From Aurantiochytrium sp. KH105 (taxonomy: Eukaryota > Sar > Bigyra > Thraustochytrida > Thraustochytriidae), in NCBI GenBank assembly GCA_003116975.1, contig BGKB01000010.1, forward strand, positions 496,001 through 560,000: a stretch of DNA of 64,000 nt, in the 5' to 3' direction. The position numbers and the translations under genes are program-made. The notes beneath the pieces were generated by a model. That model saw only the letters and a list, made by a program, of their open reading frames with translations, did not search any database and was not told where the DNA came from. This document shows positions 27,361 through 37,110 of the stretch, piece after piece. Numbering within the stretch: the stretch's first letter is position 1; the number at the start of each line of letters is the position of its first letter.

Positions 27361-30258
27361 CTACTCTGTGCCAGCTTCGACCACTTCGCTCGTGGCAGCA
27401 AACGAGGGAAATGCATTGGAATCGACCTGAGTCGAGGCATCAGCGGTACGTAGCTTGGCATCATTCGGTCTCATCGAGACCAGGCGCTGCAATTCAGCCT
27501 CGAGAGCAACGTTGGCGGACTTGAGCACGGAAACATGTTCGATCTCAGCTGTCATCGACTCGAGCAGTTCATCGGAATGCTTGGCCACAGACTCGCGATC
27601 CTTCTCAAGCTCTTTAATCATCGCCTGTGCCTCCGCAAGCCGCGATTTTAAAGAGCCAATATGTTGTTCCGCCGCGGAGAGATTCTTTTGCGCTTCGTCA
27701 CGCTCCTGTGAGATCTCGCGAGCAAAGGCCTGCACGCTTTGAAGATCTTCGCGCGTCGACGATACCAGGTTCTGCAAGTCCTGCTCTGAACGTTCGAGAC
27801 GCTCGACCTCGTTAGCAAGCACGCTTTTGGCATCAACACTCTTTTCTGCGTCTTGAAGTGCCTCCGTCAAGGACGCAAGCTTCTCTTCAGACGCAGCGAG
27901 CCGCTCTCTGAAATTAACTTCACGAGCCAGACAAGCGTCTACGGCTTCTCGTACAGCCGTGGCATCCGCTGCACAGGCGAAATTGACGCTGAGATTTTGC
28001 GCAATTGCCCCAACTTCCGTAGAAAGCAATAGCTCCTTTTGGCGACAAGCCTCAAGTGAGCGTCTGAGCTGCGCCATTTCATCACGTGCAACCTGAATTC
28101 GTGCCTCCGCACTCTCTTTGGCAGCTTCGAGCTGCGAACCGCTCTCGCTTTGCAGCTCGCGGGCCTCAGCCTGGAGCTCGCTCACTTGACTTCGAAGCGA
28201 GGCAGCTTCGTCAGCTGCACGTCGAATCCTCTCTTTGGCGCTTGCGCGTTCCACAGTCATTTTGCTTTCCAGTGCGACAATCCTTTTTCGCGCATCTTGC
28301 GCTGCATCTGCGCGGTCGCTCAGTGTCCTCTTTGCCTTGGCGAGGGCATCCACGGAGGTGGCCAGCTCCATGGTTCGCTTGCGCAAGGCTTCCTCTACGA
28401 CCAGACGCTGCTTTGTTTCAGCCTCGAACTTGGATGACATCACGTCCAGCTCTGCGCCCATGCTGGCCACACGAGCATTGGCTCTGTCCATTTCCTCTTT
28501 GTACTCCTTATTAAGCGCTTGCGTCGCGCCCAGTTTGGACCCCACTGCGTTATTTCGCTCCTGCAGACTCGCGTGTTCTTTGCTCACCGTCTGAAACTGC
28601 TTCTCCACGTGCGAGTACTCTTCTGTGACACGCGTCAGCTCACGGTGTGCGCGCGCATGCTCAACGATCTCTGTCTCGAGCTCTGTTCGAATGTCCTGCG
28701 ACTTTTTGTTCTCTTCCGCAAGCAAGCGTTGCAGCCGGCTGCGCTCAAAACGGAGCTCGCGCAGCTGTTTGACGCGCGCCGTCTCCGAAGATTGCCTCGC
28801 CAGTACCTCGGCGTCGAGTTCTTCGACTTTTGCCAGCAAAGTCTCAATTTCGTCGCCCTTGGCTTGCAACTGGTCTTTGAGGTCCCGAACATGAGCGGTC
28901 GTCGCAACCAAGCTGGCTTGGAGCTTGTCTGCGTCGCTTCGTGCGTCCTCGGCACGTTGACAGGCACGTTGTCGCTGCATATTAGCGTCATTTGCGCGCT
29001 TCTCTGCAGCAGCAATTCCTTCGCGGGCTTCAACAAGACTCGCGTCGAGTTTTGAACGCTCTAAACTTGCTTCTTTCAGCTGCGTACTGAGCTGGGCGAG
29101 CCGCGCGCGACTTGCGTCAAGCTCCTTGGCCGTGTCGGCATGTCGCGAAATTTCCTGTTCGGTTGTGAGTCTTGCAAGAGCAAGCTCCTCTGCCGACTCC
29201 CTCAGTTTCCTTTCAAGTTCGGTGATCTCTTGCTTTGACCTTGCCAGCTGCTCATGCGAATCTTTGACTTCAGCCCGCGATGCCGCGAGCTGCGCTGCCC
29301 ACGACGCTTCAGCTTGCGCCAGCTGCGCTTTGAGACGGCCCATCTCGTCAAGATGACTTCGCTCCAAGGCAGCGACTCCATCATTACTATTGTCGCGCTC
29401 GCTCAGCTCGAGAAGTCTCGAATAAGTGCGCCAAATCCTGCCAACAAGCTCAGGGCGGGCCACAGCACTCTCTTTGACGATATCAGTCACACACTGATGA
29501 AAGCCTATGCTGTACACGTACATGGCGCGGTACATTCGGTCAATCTCTTCCTTGCGAAGGCCGAGGGCATCCAGCGAACCTCGATCAAGGCCGCTCTCGT
29601 GTAAATATTGGCGCGCTCTCGAGTTGATGGACGAAGCTAGTGTCGGTCCAGACTCATCGGCGCCTTCTGATACATATTCTGAAAAATCCTGTGCGTTGCC
29701 AAGTGCAGGTCCCAGCTTTGCTCTCGTGTTCGGCCGTGATGAAGAAGAAAGATCACGAGTCTGGCCACGGCTGAGCATCTGGTCCACCCAGACCTCGCTC
29801 ACGGCGGCTCGTTCGGCGGCGCTTAGGCCTGTCGGGACTGGTGTCGGCTTTACAGAATTTTGACACTGCAATTTGGAGGAGAGATGACCGATGCTGCTCG
29901 CGACAGCGTGATTTCCATCCCGAGCTCCCTCCTCCTGTGAATTTTCGGCGTCTTCTTGGTTCCTTGCATTTCCATTCCTCGAAGACAAACGGGCTTCATC
30001 GCGCAAGTTCTGGTTCCCTCGAGCCTCCTTGGCCTCGCGTATCTTCCGTGCTACATTTGCCTCTGCTCGACTTCGAAATCGCCGAGGACTAGCGGGAGGT
30101 AGCGCTTTTCGAAGATGCTGCTTACGAGCGCCTGCACTCATTTTTTCGCGTGCGCTTGCAGCTACTGCACTTTCCGCAATAGCTCGCGAGCCATTCGCGA
30201 GGACTGAAAGTTTTGGTGCTTCCGCCTTACGCACGGTCACTTTGATCTTTGACGCCAT
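27361..30258 (-). CDS. long coiled-coil protein, possibly cytoskeletal or flagellar
   Basis: 965 residues from the ATG at 30258 (the frame extends 33 bp further to a TTG, not used). Residues 1-200 are basic and Ser/Ala-rich. A short conserved-looking block at about 230-290 (KEEIDRMYRAMYVYSIGFHQ, then VGRIWRTYSRLLEL) precedes roughly 600 residues of nearly unbroken heptad coiled coil (for example ELERKLRESAEELALARL). The C-terminus is short and acidic. The MYRAMYVYSIGFHQ block reminds me of uncharacterised proteins of flagellated protists, but I cannot name the family. It is divergent from another long coiled-coil gene 722 bp away. A structural role is inferred only. Confidence 0.8.
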   Translation of the reverse strand: MASKIKVTVRKAEAPKLSVLANGSRAIAESAVAASAREKMSAGARKQHLRKALPPASPRRFRSRAEANVARKIREAKEARGNQNLRDEARLSSRNGNARNQEDAENSQEEGARDGNHAVASSIGHLSSKLQCQNSVKPTPVPTGLSAAERAAVSEVWVDQMLSRGQTRDLSSSSRPNTRAKLGPALGNAQDFSEYVSEGADESGPTLASSINSRARQYLHESGLDRGSLDALGLRKEEIDRMYRAMYVYSIGFHQCVTDIVKESAVARPELVGRIWRTYSRLLELSERDNSNDGVAALERSHLDEMGRLKAQLAQAEASWAAQLAASRAEVKDSHEQLARSKQEITELERKLRESAEELALARLTTEQEISRHADTAKELDASRARLAQLSTQLKEASLERSKLDASLVEAREGIAAAEKRANDANMQRQRACQRAEDARSDADKLQASLVATTAHVRDLKDQLQAKGDEIETLLAKVEELDAEVLARQSSETARVKQLRELRFERSRLQRLLAEENKKSQDIRTELETEIVEHARAHRELTRVTEEYSHVEKQFQTVSKEHASLQERNNAVGSKLGATQALNKEYKEEMDRANARVASMGAELDVMSSKFEAETKQRLVVEEALRKRTMELATSVDALAKAKRTLSDRADAAQDARKRIVALESKMTVERASAKERIRRAADEAASLRSQVSELQAEARELQSESGSQLEAAKESAEARIQVARDEMAQLRRSLEACRQKELLLSTEVGAIAQNLSVNFACAADATAVREAVDACLAREVNFRERLAASEEKLASLTEALQDAEKSVDAKSVLANEVERLERSEQDLQNLVSSTREDLQSVQAFAREISQERDEAQKNLSAAEQHIGSLKSRLAEAQAMIKELEKDRESVAKHSDELLESMTAEIEHVSVLKSANVALEAELQRLVSMRPNDAKLRTADASTQVDSNAFPSFAATSEVVEAGTE

Positions 30259-30980
30259 GATTGTTATCTGCCTTTCGCGGTCACGAGGCAAATTGTGAAT
30301 CGAGCGAAACTAAGGTCGGCAACCTCTCCAGCTCTGCCGCAGGCTCTACGCTGCTGCAGCACAGACATGCAGCTTGTGCGCTGCCCCCCCCCCCCCTGCT
30401 GCTGGTGCTGCTACTACTGCTGCTACGGATCTTGCAGAGCAAGGATCCTGCGTCTGCGCTCGAACCTCTACGCCTTCGCCTTCGCCTCCGCGGCGCGCGG
30501 CCCACTTGCTCGGGGTGCACACCGTACGAGTACACACCTTTATAATAATAATTTTTTCTTCTCTCTTCGTGCCTCTGGCCACTGCACTGTGAGTCACCGC
30601 ACGGCACCAACACGAGTGAACGGACAAATGTATCAGCTTGGCCAAAAGGGTCCGCCGCACGAGCGAGTCAAGGGAGAGGAAGCAGGCTTAATAATCATTC
30701 GCTCGGCAGCGGCGGCGGCAGCGGCGGCGGCGGCGGCGCGCACGCTCGCTGCGCGCTTGTGCGCCGCAAGAGGTCGATCGATCGATCGCAAACGAAAGTT
30801 CCGCTGGGCGCTGTGCAAGCAAGCAGGCAAGCAAGCAAGCAAGCAAGAAAGAGAGAGACAGAGAGAGAGAGACCTTTAGGGTGAAGTAGATCGCGTGCGC
30901 ACACAAGCTAGCGTTGCGTCGATCGTCTTCAGACAGACGGTGACGTATTGCGCTTGCTAACTTGCGCCAGACGGAGGTTC
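30259..30980. other. shared divergent promoter region of two coiled-coil genes
   Basis: 722 bp with a C run near 30384-30396, GCT-type repeats near 30397-30425, a GGC/GCG tract near 30705-30740, a GATCGATCGATCG run at about 30774-30789, a CAAG array (30815-30848) and a GAGA tract (30848-30872). No gene is seen. Confidence 0.55.
30815..30848. repeat. (CAAG)n tetramer array
   Basis: GCAAGCAAGCAGGCAAGC-type tetramers, about eight copies, 130 bp upstream of the plus-strand coiled-coil gene. The same tetramer recurs in other 5' gaps. Confidence 0.9.
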
Positions 30981-33875
30981 ATGGCGTCTGCGGAGGATGG
31001 CCGGCTGCCCGTGCCGACCGTGGCGCCGACAGCAGCCAACTCGGCATCAAACCGCGACGCTCGCGCTCAAGAGGCACTTCGCATGAAAGATGAGCAGATT
31101 CGAATGCTTACAGAGCAAAACACCAAGCTCCTCAAGAGTCTGGACAAGGTCGAAGAAGAGGCCAGCCAAATCCAGCATGAAAAGCTCGCTGTCGAAGAAG
31201 AATGCCGCAAGCTCAAAGATGAAAATTTCGAAGTCAAATCAAAGAATCGTGCCGTGGAGGCAGCCTTGCGCAAGATCGAGCAGGAAGTGGGCGATCGGGA
31301 CCAGAAGATCAAAATCATGACGAGCCAGAACTCAGAGCTGCTCCGCCTGCTCGAAACCGAGGAGTCGCAGACTGCAGCGCTGGAGAAGGAGCGCAATACG
31401 CTGCGGGTCTCCCTGGACGCTCTCAAGGACAAGTACAGCTCGCTGCTCACCACAGCCAAGACGCATGAGGAGCTCGCGGGCCGCGCTGCGCGGGAAGGCC
31501 AGCTGCGCGCCGAGGAATTGCGTCTCTTGCGCTCCGAGTGTGAGCAGCTTCGCGTGCAAAATGCGGACATGGAGCGCAAGTCAGCCGTGGAAATCGAATC
31601 ACTTCAGGAGCAGCTTCGCGTCCGCAAAGAAAAACAATACCACCTCTTGGAGAAGATGCAAGCCGCCGACGAGTCGAAGCGGCAGGCCGAGGACCAGGCG
31701 GCAGCGTTAACCGAGAAAATGCGCGCCCTCCACGCAAGAACCGTCGAGCTCGAGACCCAGCTCCAGGTGGAGACCAAAGCGAAGCGCGATCAGGAAGAAG
31801 CCAACCGCGCGCTGTCTATTGAGGAGGAGAATCTGCGACGCAGTAATGCGGACCTTCAAGACAAGGCGCGTCTTGCCGAAGAAGAGCGTCTGCGTATGGA
31901 AGCCGAAGCGCGCGACAGCGGCGAGCAGCTTCGAGAAATGGCTGAAAAGGTGTTTCAGCTCTTGGAACGCCTCAAACTCGCCGAGCTTGGTAAAAGTAAG
32001 TCGGTCGAGCAGTTGCGCAAGTGCGAGCAGGAGCTTTTGGCAATCAAAAAGAAGAGTTCCCGACTGCTCAAGGAATCGACCAAAGAGGGAAAGCAGCGCG
32101 TTAAAGCGGAGCTTGATAAAAAAGTTCTGCTCGATCAAATTCGATCCCTCAAGACGCACAATGCTCAGCTTGCACACCGGTGCCGCGAAGAAGTAAAATT
32201 TAAGCTCAAAGAACACGAAGAGCGAAAGGCAGCAGAGGAAAAAGTGCGCACGTTGGGTGGCCGACTTTCCTTTTTACTCAATAAACTACAGGCCGACGAG
32301 GAAATTAAGATCCAGCAACGCGAGGAGATCAAGAAAATGGAGGCGCAAATCAAAACACTCCAGGAGCGCTCGGACGAATTGCTGGTAAAGCTCAATAGCA
32401 CTGGTGAGTCGAATCGAATTGTCACGCAGGCCATGCGTCTCAAGCAAGAGGAGGTCGAAGGTCTACAGCTAAAGTATGCGGCTCTACTGAAAAAGGTTCG
32501 CAGCAACACCGACAATGCAGTTGCCGGTGCCGATGGGTGCGGCGAGGATCGCGCCGAAGACGATGACGAAGGCAACGCTGGCAACAATGGACAGGGTCCG
32601 ATGAGTGCCTTTGGCGAAGGTGGCGATGGCACCGACGAGCCAAGTGCAAAGGAAGTGCGTGCATCTGGAGGCAAGGGACGCTTCTACCTGGATCCGAAAC
32701 CGACACAGGGTATGATTCTGGTTCGTGCGAAGAGAAGTGCTGCAAAGAAAATGCTTGAAAGACTTGACATCAACGGGTACCTCAAGCGCTCCCAACGCTC
32801 TTCCAAGTTTAAAGAGCTCGTTATTGAAAAAATCACGCACATTCTCGGTCTTCTTTGCATCGAAGAGGACGAGCAACGACTAACTGTGCGCGCACTCGAG
32901 GCGCGAAAGGACCAGATTGATCATCTCACGCGCCGTGTGTCGACGATGCAACGCCGCATCACTGATGAGGAGGACGCCAAGCGAAAAACCCTGCTGCGTT
33001 ATGTGCAAGTGGTCAAAACACAGATGGAGAATGGTGTCTTACAACTTGCCGAGAGCGGTATTGGCGATGAAGAAATTCATGCGCTTGCTGCAGTGGTTCG
33101 CGGTTCCACAAATGTGTTCGAGCTCAACCTTCGCAACAATGAGGTCTCGGATTCGGGGGCTCGAGCCCTCGCTGCACTGCTGGCAGGGCCTCCGGCCTGT
33201 TCGTTACGCAACGTAGACCTGCGTAACAACAAACTCACTGATGCGGGAGTGCGCATGCTTGCCGAGGCCCTCGAACGTGCCCAGGCAACACGTCACGTCT
33301 ACGTGCATGCGGGCGGCAAGATCGAGGCTCTTGGAACTCGTCCAGTGGGCGAGGTGACTGATATTGGCGATGCAGGTGCCGATGCACCTGCGGGACCGGC
33401 CTTGTCGCAGTCGCTTGCTGCATCTGTTGCGGTTCACACCGTTTGTGTTGTCGATGCACGTGGGCAAAAAGTAGCTGGGAGCGACGATGGAGAGCAGGCA
33501 TTAGCCGAGGCCGCCGTTACGCCTCGGGGCGATGCCGAACTTGGGAGCCCAATAAAGATTCCGTCACCAAGAGCAAACGACCCTGATAATTTGCGTGTGA
33601 CGCCCAAGAAACGGGGCCCCACAAAGCGCGAGAGGAAACGGGCAAAAGAGGAGCAGAAGCTCATCAAGGCTGAACAGGGCTGGCGTGGTAGAGCGGCGGG
33701 CTTTGACATTCCAGTGCAGCCTTCAACCACCTTGTCTCCGCTTGCGCCCAACACACAGTCCGAAAGTAACCTCCCGCCATTAACACCGCCTGAACGAAGT
33801 GGTGCAACATCGCGGGCAAGGCAGCAGCAACAAAATTCCTCGTCCCAACAACAACAGTCAAAGCAGCAGGAATAG
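30981..33875 (+). CDS. coiled-coil protein with C-terminal leucine-rich repeats
   Basis: 964 residues from the ATG at 30981 (GGTTCATGGCG); an upstream TTG extension is not used. Residues 30-530 are almost continuous coiled coil rich in Glu/Lys/Leu (MTEQ/EEASQIQHEKLAVEEE type heptads). After an acidic Gly/Asp linker comes a basic region (YLDPKPTQGMILVRAKRSAA, then LKRSQRSSKFKELVIEKITH). Two ribonuclease-inhibitor-like leucine-rich repeats lie at about 700-770 (VFELNLRNNEVSDSGARAL and NVDLRNNKLTDAGVRML). The tail is Lys/Arg-rich and then Gln/Ser-rich. I do not recognise a named orthologue. LRR plus coiled-coil layouts are common in axonemal proteins, and thraustochytrid zoospores are flagellated, so that role is a guess. 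Confidence 0.82.
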   Translation: MASAEDGRLPVPTVAPTAANSASNRDARAQEALRMKDEQIRMLTEQNTKLLKSLDKVEEEASQIQHEKLAVEEECRKLKDENFEVKSKNRAVEAALRKIEQEVGDRDQKIKIMTSQNSELLRLLETEESQTAALEKERNTLRVSLDALKDKYSSLLTTAKTHEELAGRAAREGQLRAEELRLLRSECEQLRVQNADMERKSAVEIESLQEQLRVRKEKQYHLLEKMQAADESKRQAEDQAAALTEKMRALHARTVELETQLQVETKAKRDQEEANRALSIEEENLRRSNADLQDKARLAEEERLRMEAEARDSGEQLREMAEKVFQLLERLKLAELGKSKSVEQLRKCEQELLAIKKKSSRLLKESTKEGKQRVKAELDKKVLLDQIRSLKTHNAQLAHRCREEVKFKLKEHEERKAAEEKVRTLGGRLSFLLNKLQADEEIKIQQREEIKKMEAQIKTLQERSDELLVKLNSTGESNRIVTQAMRLKQEEVEGLQLKYAALLKKVRSNTDNAVAGADGCGEDRAEDDDEGNAGNNGQGPMSAFGEGGDGTDEPSAKEVRASGGKGRFYLDPKPTQGMILVRAKRSAAKKMLERLDINGYLKRSQRSSKFKELVIEKITHILGLLCIEEDEQRLTVRALEARKDQIDHLTRRVSTMQRRITDEEDAKRKTLLRYVQVVKTQMENGVLQLAESGIGDEEIHALAAVVRGSTNVFELNLRNNEVSDSGARALAALLAGPPACSLRNVDLRNNKLTDAGVRMLAEALERAQATRHVYVHAGGKIEALGTRPVGEVTDIGDAGADAPAGPALSQSLAASVAVHTVCVVDARGQKVAGSDDGEQALAEAAVTPRGDAELGSPIKIPSPRANDPDNLRVTPKKRGPTKRERKRAKEEQKLIKAEQGWRGRAAGFDIPVQPSTTLSPLAPNTQSESNLPPLTPPERSGATSRARQQQQNSSSQQQQSKQQE

Positions 33876-34058
33876 CTACAGTGGCAACGCAAGGACCACT
33901 GTTAGTAAAACCAAAAAGCAAAGCAAAACAGAGAAGAACAAAAGTGAAATACATGTGTTTTTTTTATAGATCGAAACTGGTTTTCATTGTATACACACCC
34001 ATTTTCGTTCTCATTTACAGTACAACATTCCTGTCGCTACAGTGCCCTTTCATGTGTA

Positions 34059-35795
34059 CTATACACGTGGTCGTTTGAAAGGTCGTGCGGAAATACCCAT
34101 TCTCACACTCTCGTTCTCGCAATATGGAATGAAGACACTATCGTTGGTGGAGTCTAATTCAGAGGCTTGGTGTAATCTGGCCTCGCCATGTTGATTTTCA
34201 TTTTCTAAGACCTCCTCCTCGTTGGACATTCCAGGCGCTTCGTGTGAGTCAAGACCGCCTTGAAGGGTATCAGCGTCCGTGCAAGACACACTCGTCTCTT
34301 GCACTTCGCTCGGTCGCTGAATGCGGTCGAAATGATCATGGTCATGAATGTGAAGGGGGTCATGCATATGGGACGCACTTTGTTCAGCCTCGCCCGTCTC
34401 TGCAAGACTACCCTGTGGGCCGGCAACCTGATTTGTAAGGTAAAATGAGAGCTTGACGTGGGCCTCGTGCTCCTTGGCGTCAAGATCGTCCTGATCGGTC
34501 TCGTTGACCTGATCAACATGGTGGTCATTCGATGTTTGTGCGGGTAGCACCACAGCATGGCCTTCGTCTTCTGCGATTCGAACGTCATTCTGCGGACTCC
34601 CTTCCCTGACGGCTTCCTCCTGAATTTCGGGCACTTGCAAGGTATGGTCATGGTTCTCGTGGTGGTGATGGTGAAGGTGGTGGTGGTGATCTTGGTGGTG
34701 GTGGTGATCTTGGTGGTGGTGGTGATGATGATGATGAAAGTCATAGTCGCGAGCTTCGGAAAGGTCTGCGTCAGCGTCGGCGTCTATGTATCTCGATTCG
34801 TGCGACGAGGTGTCGACGATAGCAGCGCCGTGCTCATGCACGTGTGCGCTGTCATTTTCATGATGTTGACTGTGCAAAATGATAGCATCAGACTCGTCGT
34901 CCTCGTCGATGCCAAGCATGCGCTCAATTGCGGGAAGCGCTCTCGTGGCCGCGGCTTCGGCTTCGGCGACCGCATTAGCATGGAGCTCTTCAACCTCACG
35001 GAAATGACAATTCCTATCGAGGATATCATGCACGAGACAGCGGCCGCTTCGTGTGCGCGCTCTCTTGGGACAATCCTCCTCGATGCAAAATCCAGTATGC
35101 TCGGAGCAGAGACCCGTGCGAGGCTGACCAACGCGTGTGCAGCCCTCATATAAACAAATTTTACCACCTCCGTGGCGCATGCAACGACCAGAGTCGGCGA
35201 GCGCAGATTTGGTACATCCCGGTTCGAGGCAGCGTTTCCCGCCGCCGTGTCGGATGCAAAATTGAGTTGTCCCACGCGCAGACTTTTCGCAGCCTTCGAC
35301 CTCGCAACGTCGACCACCACCATGGGAGTAGCAAAGGTTTGCCTCGCCTTGCACACGACGAAAACAGCCTTCCCGCGAGCATTGTCTGCCTCCGCCATGC
35401 TCGATGCAAAGCCCGCGCGCGCGGCTCACGCGGATGCAACCTGGTTGCAAGCAACGCATTCCGCCTCCGTGGGCCTGACACTTGCCAGATTTACCTTGCG
35501 CTGCACGAGTACACTCGGGTTCGTCGCATCGCCTTCCTCCACCATGTCTTAGGCATCTCCCGCGGCTCTTGGCGTAGTTGAAGCATCCCTGATGTGCGCA
35601 TTTCCGCTTTCCTGGGCGTTTTTCTCGCGCCTTTCCTTCTTGGTGGCCAATCCGCATCTGCTCGGGGCCCACTTCTGCTTCTGACTTAGCCTCCTCGTCT
35701 GCTTCTGGCCTGGCCTCCGCGTCGGCACGATCTCGGTCCTGCGCCCTCTGCCCCTCGCGGACAGCGACGAGGTCCTCGTCGTCGTCGTCGTCCAT
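34059..35795 (-). CDS. protein with eight WRKY19-like Cys/His zinc-binding repeats
   Basis: 578 residues from the ATG at 35795; a TTG 39 bp upstream is not used. After an acidic N-terminus come eight tandem repeats (about residues 62-262) of the form CX4C-X10-11-CX2H followed by GGG and R/K-C, for example CAHQGCFNYAKSRGRCLRHG and CLQPGCIRVSRARGLCIEHG. Such arrays are abundant in stramenopiles and are annotated as WRKY19-like zinc fingers. The C-terminal half has a polyhistidine stretch (HHHHHHHHQDHHHHQD) and several DH/EH-rich acidic segments (HDHDHFD). Nucleic-acid or metal binding is likely; a regulatory role is inferred. The His-rich tail could chelate zinc or nickel. It converges on the coiled-coil/LRR gene with only 183 bp between. 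Confidence 0.85.
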   Translation of the reverse strand: MDDDDDEDLVAVREGQRAQDRDRADAEARPEADEEAKSEAEVGPEQMRIGHQEGKAREKRPGKRKCAHQGCFNYAKSRGRCLRHGGGRRCDEPECTRAAQGKSGKCQAHGGGMRCLQPGCIRVSRARGLCIEHGGGRQCSREGCFRRVQGEANLCYSHGGGRRCEVEGCEKSARGTTQFCIRHGGGKRCLEPGCTKSALADSGRCMRHGGGKICLYEGCTRVGQPRTGLCSEHTGFCIEEDCPKRARTRSGRCLVHDILDRNCHFREVEELHANAVAEAEAAATRALPAIERMLGIDEDDESDAIILHSQHHENDSAHVHEHGAAIVDTSSHESRYIDADADADLSEARDYDFHHHHHHHHQDHHHHQDHHHHLHHHHHENHDHTLQVPEIQEEAVREGSPQNDVRIAEDEGHAVVLPAQTSNDHHVDQVNETDQDDLDAKEHEAHVKLSFYLTNQVAGPQGSLAETGEAEQSASHMHDPLHIHDHDHFDRIQRPSEVQETSVSCTDADTLQGGLDSHEAPGMSNEEEVLENENQHGEARLHQASELDSTNDSVFIPYCENESVRMGISARPFKRPRV

Positions 35796-37110
35796 CTTTT
35801 CCAATCTTCGAGGTCCCCTCCCTCCCTCCCTCAATCCCTCACGCGCGCGCGGCCGATCGAGCGAGCGAGCGTGGGCCGCCGCTCAGCGCGGGCGGGCTGC
35901 GAAGCGAGGCAGTCCGCGCGGCCGCCCGGGCCCTCCGCGCAGCTCGCTCGCTCGCTCGCTCTCGCCTCCGGCCGCGTTTCCCATCTGCTCGTGCTGCTCG
36001 TGCTGCTCGTGTGCTCCGGCGCGTCTCTCTCCTTGTCTCGCCGTCTCGTGGCCCGGGCGGGGGGGCTCATTTGTGGTGCCTCGCGCAAGTCCCGCATTCG
36101 TGGTGCCTGCGGCCGCCTGCTTTTCGCGTGGGTGGCGGAGGACACTGCGCGAACTGCGGTACAGCGAGAGCGACAGGGACCGGGACCGCGACGCGACTGC
36201 AGCGGAGCGACTCGCTTGGCGTGCGCTCTGCGCGGCCAGGCGCGGGGGCGTGGCTGTTTCCTCGAATGGTGTGCAGGGTTGACTGACGGCCGGGGACTGG
36301 GGTCGATGTCTTTCATGCCCATGGATTCTGCTGCTGATCAGCCAGGGGACGAAAAGAAATAAAGAAAGAAAGAAGGAAAGAAGAAGGAAGGAAGGAAGGA
36401 AGAAAGAAAGTAGGAGGAGAAAAGGTCAATCAAACCTTCGACCGGGCACTGCCGAGCCTGGCGCGAGAGAAAGTCGAGACTCGAGGAAGAGAGAATGTGG
36501 AAATCGAGGTGGGCAACCGCGCAAATGGCAACTCCAAGCGCTTCACTGTCGATGGAAAGCAAGCAAGGTGCGACGCTGCTACACCAGCCACAGCGGGAAG
36601 TGAAAGCAAGGAAAAGCAGCAAGTATAAAAGCAAGCAAGCGAGTATAAAAGCAAGCAAGCAAGTCGAAGCAAGAAGGGAAGCAAACAACAAACAAACCTG
36701 CAGAAACCAAACAACCTCGGGAAGCGGGGGCCTCGCGGCGACGGGAGCGCGCGGCAGCAGGGCCAGCGCGCAGTCGAGGCGGGCCCGGACCTCCGCGAGG
36801 GCCCGCCAGGTTCACCGGAGCTCGCGTCGGAGAAGTAGGACGGACGGAATCGGCTGGGCTCGCAAGGCCTGCCTCATCATTGAGGGATCGATCGACCCGG
36901 CCGTGCCACGTGGGGCGCGCGGGGACGCGCACGGCCAGCCGGCCACACAGGCACAGCGCGCTGCCTGGTGGCGAGCTGGTGCGAGCTTGCTCGCTTTCTC
37001 CCTCGCTCGCCTGCCCGCCCGCTCGAAGGCGAGGCGAGGTCGAGGCGCGCAGATAGATAGATATAGAGACGAGGTTGGCTGCCGGCCTCTGCTGGCAAAG
37101 AGGAGACGCT
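35796..37110. other. divergent intergenic region with purine tract
   Basis: 1.3 kb between divergent starts. It contains a TCGCTCGC-type run near 35860-35970, an AAAGAAGG polypurine tract (36361-36410), GCAAGCAAGC/GTATAAAAGC repeats (36632-36665) and GATCGATCGACC near 36886-36898. A frame at 35871-36362 on the plus strand ends in a plausible-looking MDSAADQPGDEKK but the rest is Arg/Ala low complexity, so I do not call it. Confidence 0.5.
36361..36410. repeat. polypurine AAAGAAGG tract
   Basis: Fifty bases of only A and G on the plus strand, built from AAAG and GAAG/GGAA units. It could form a triplex-like structure. Confidence 0.85.

Noticed and set aside
35871-36362. 163-codon plus-strand frame ending in MDSAADQPGDEKK
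   Set aside because: The ending looks protein-like, but the rest is Arg/Ala/Leu-rich, antisense frames of similar length exist, and the stop is inside a purine repeat.
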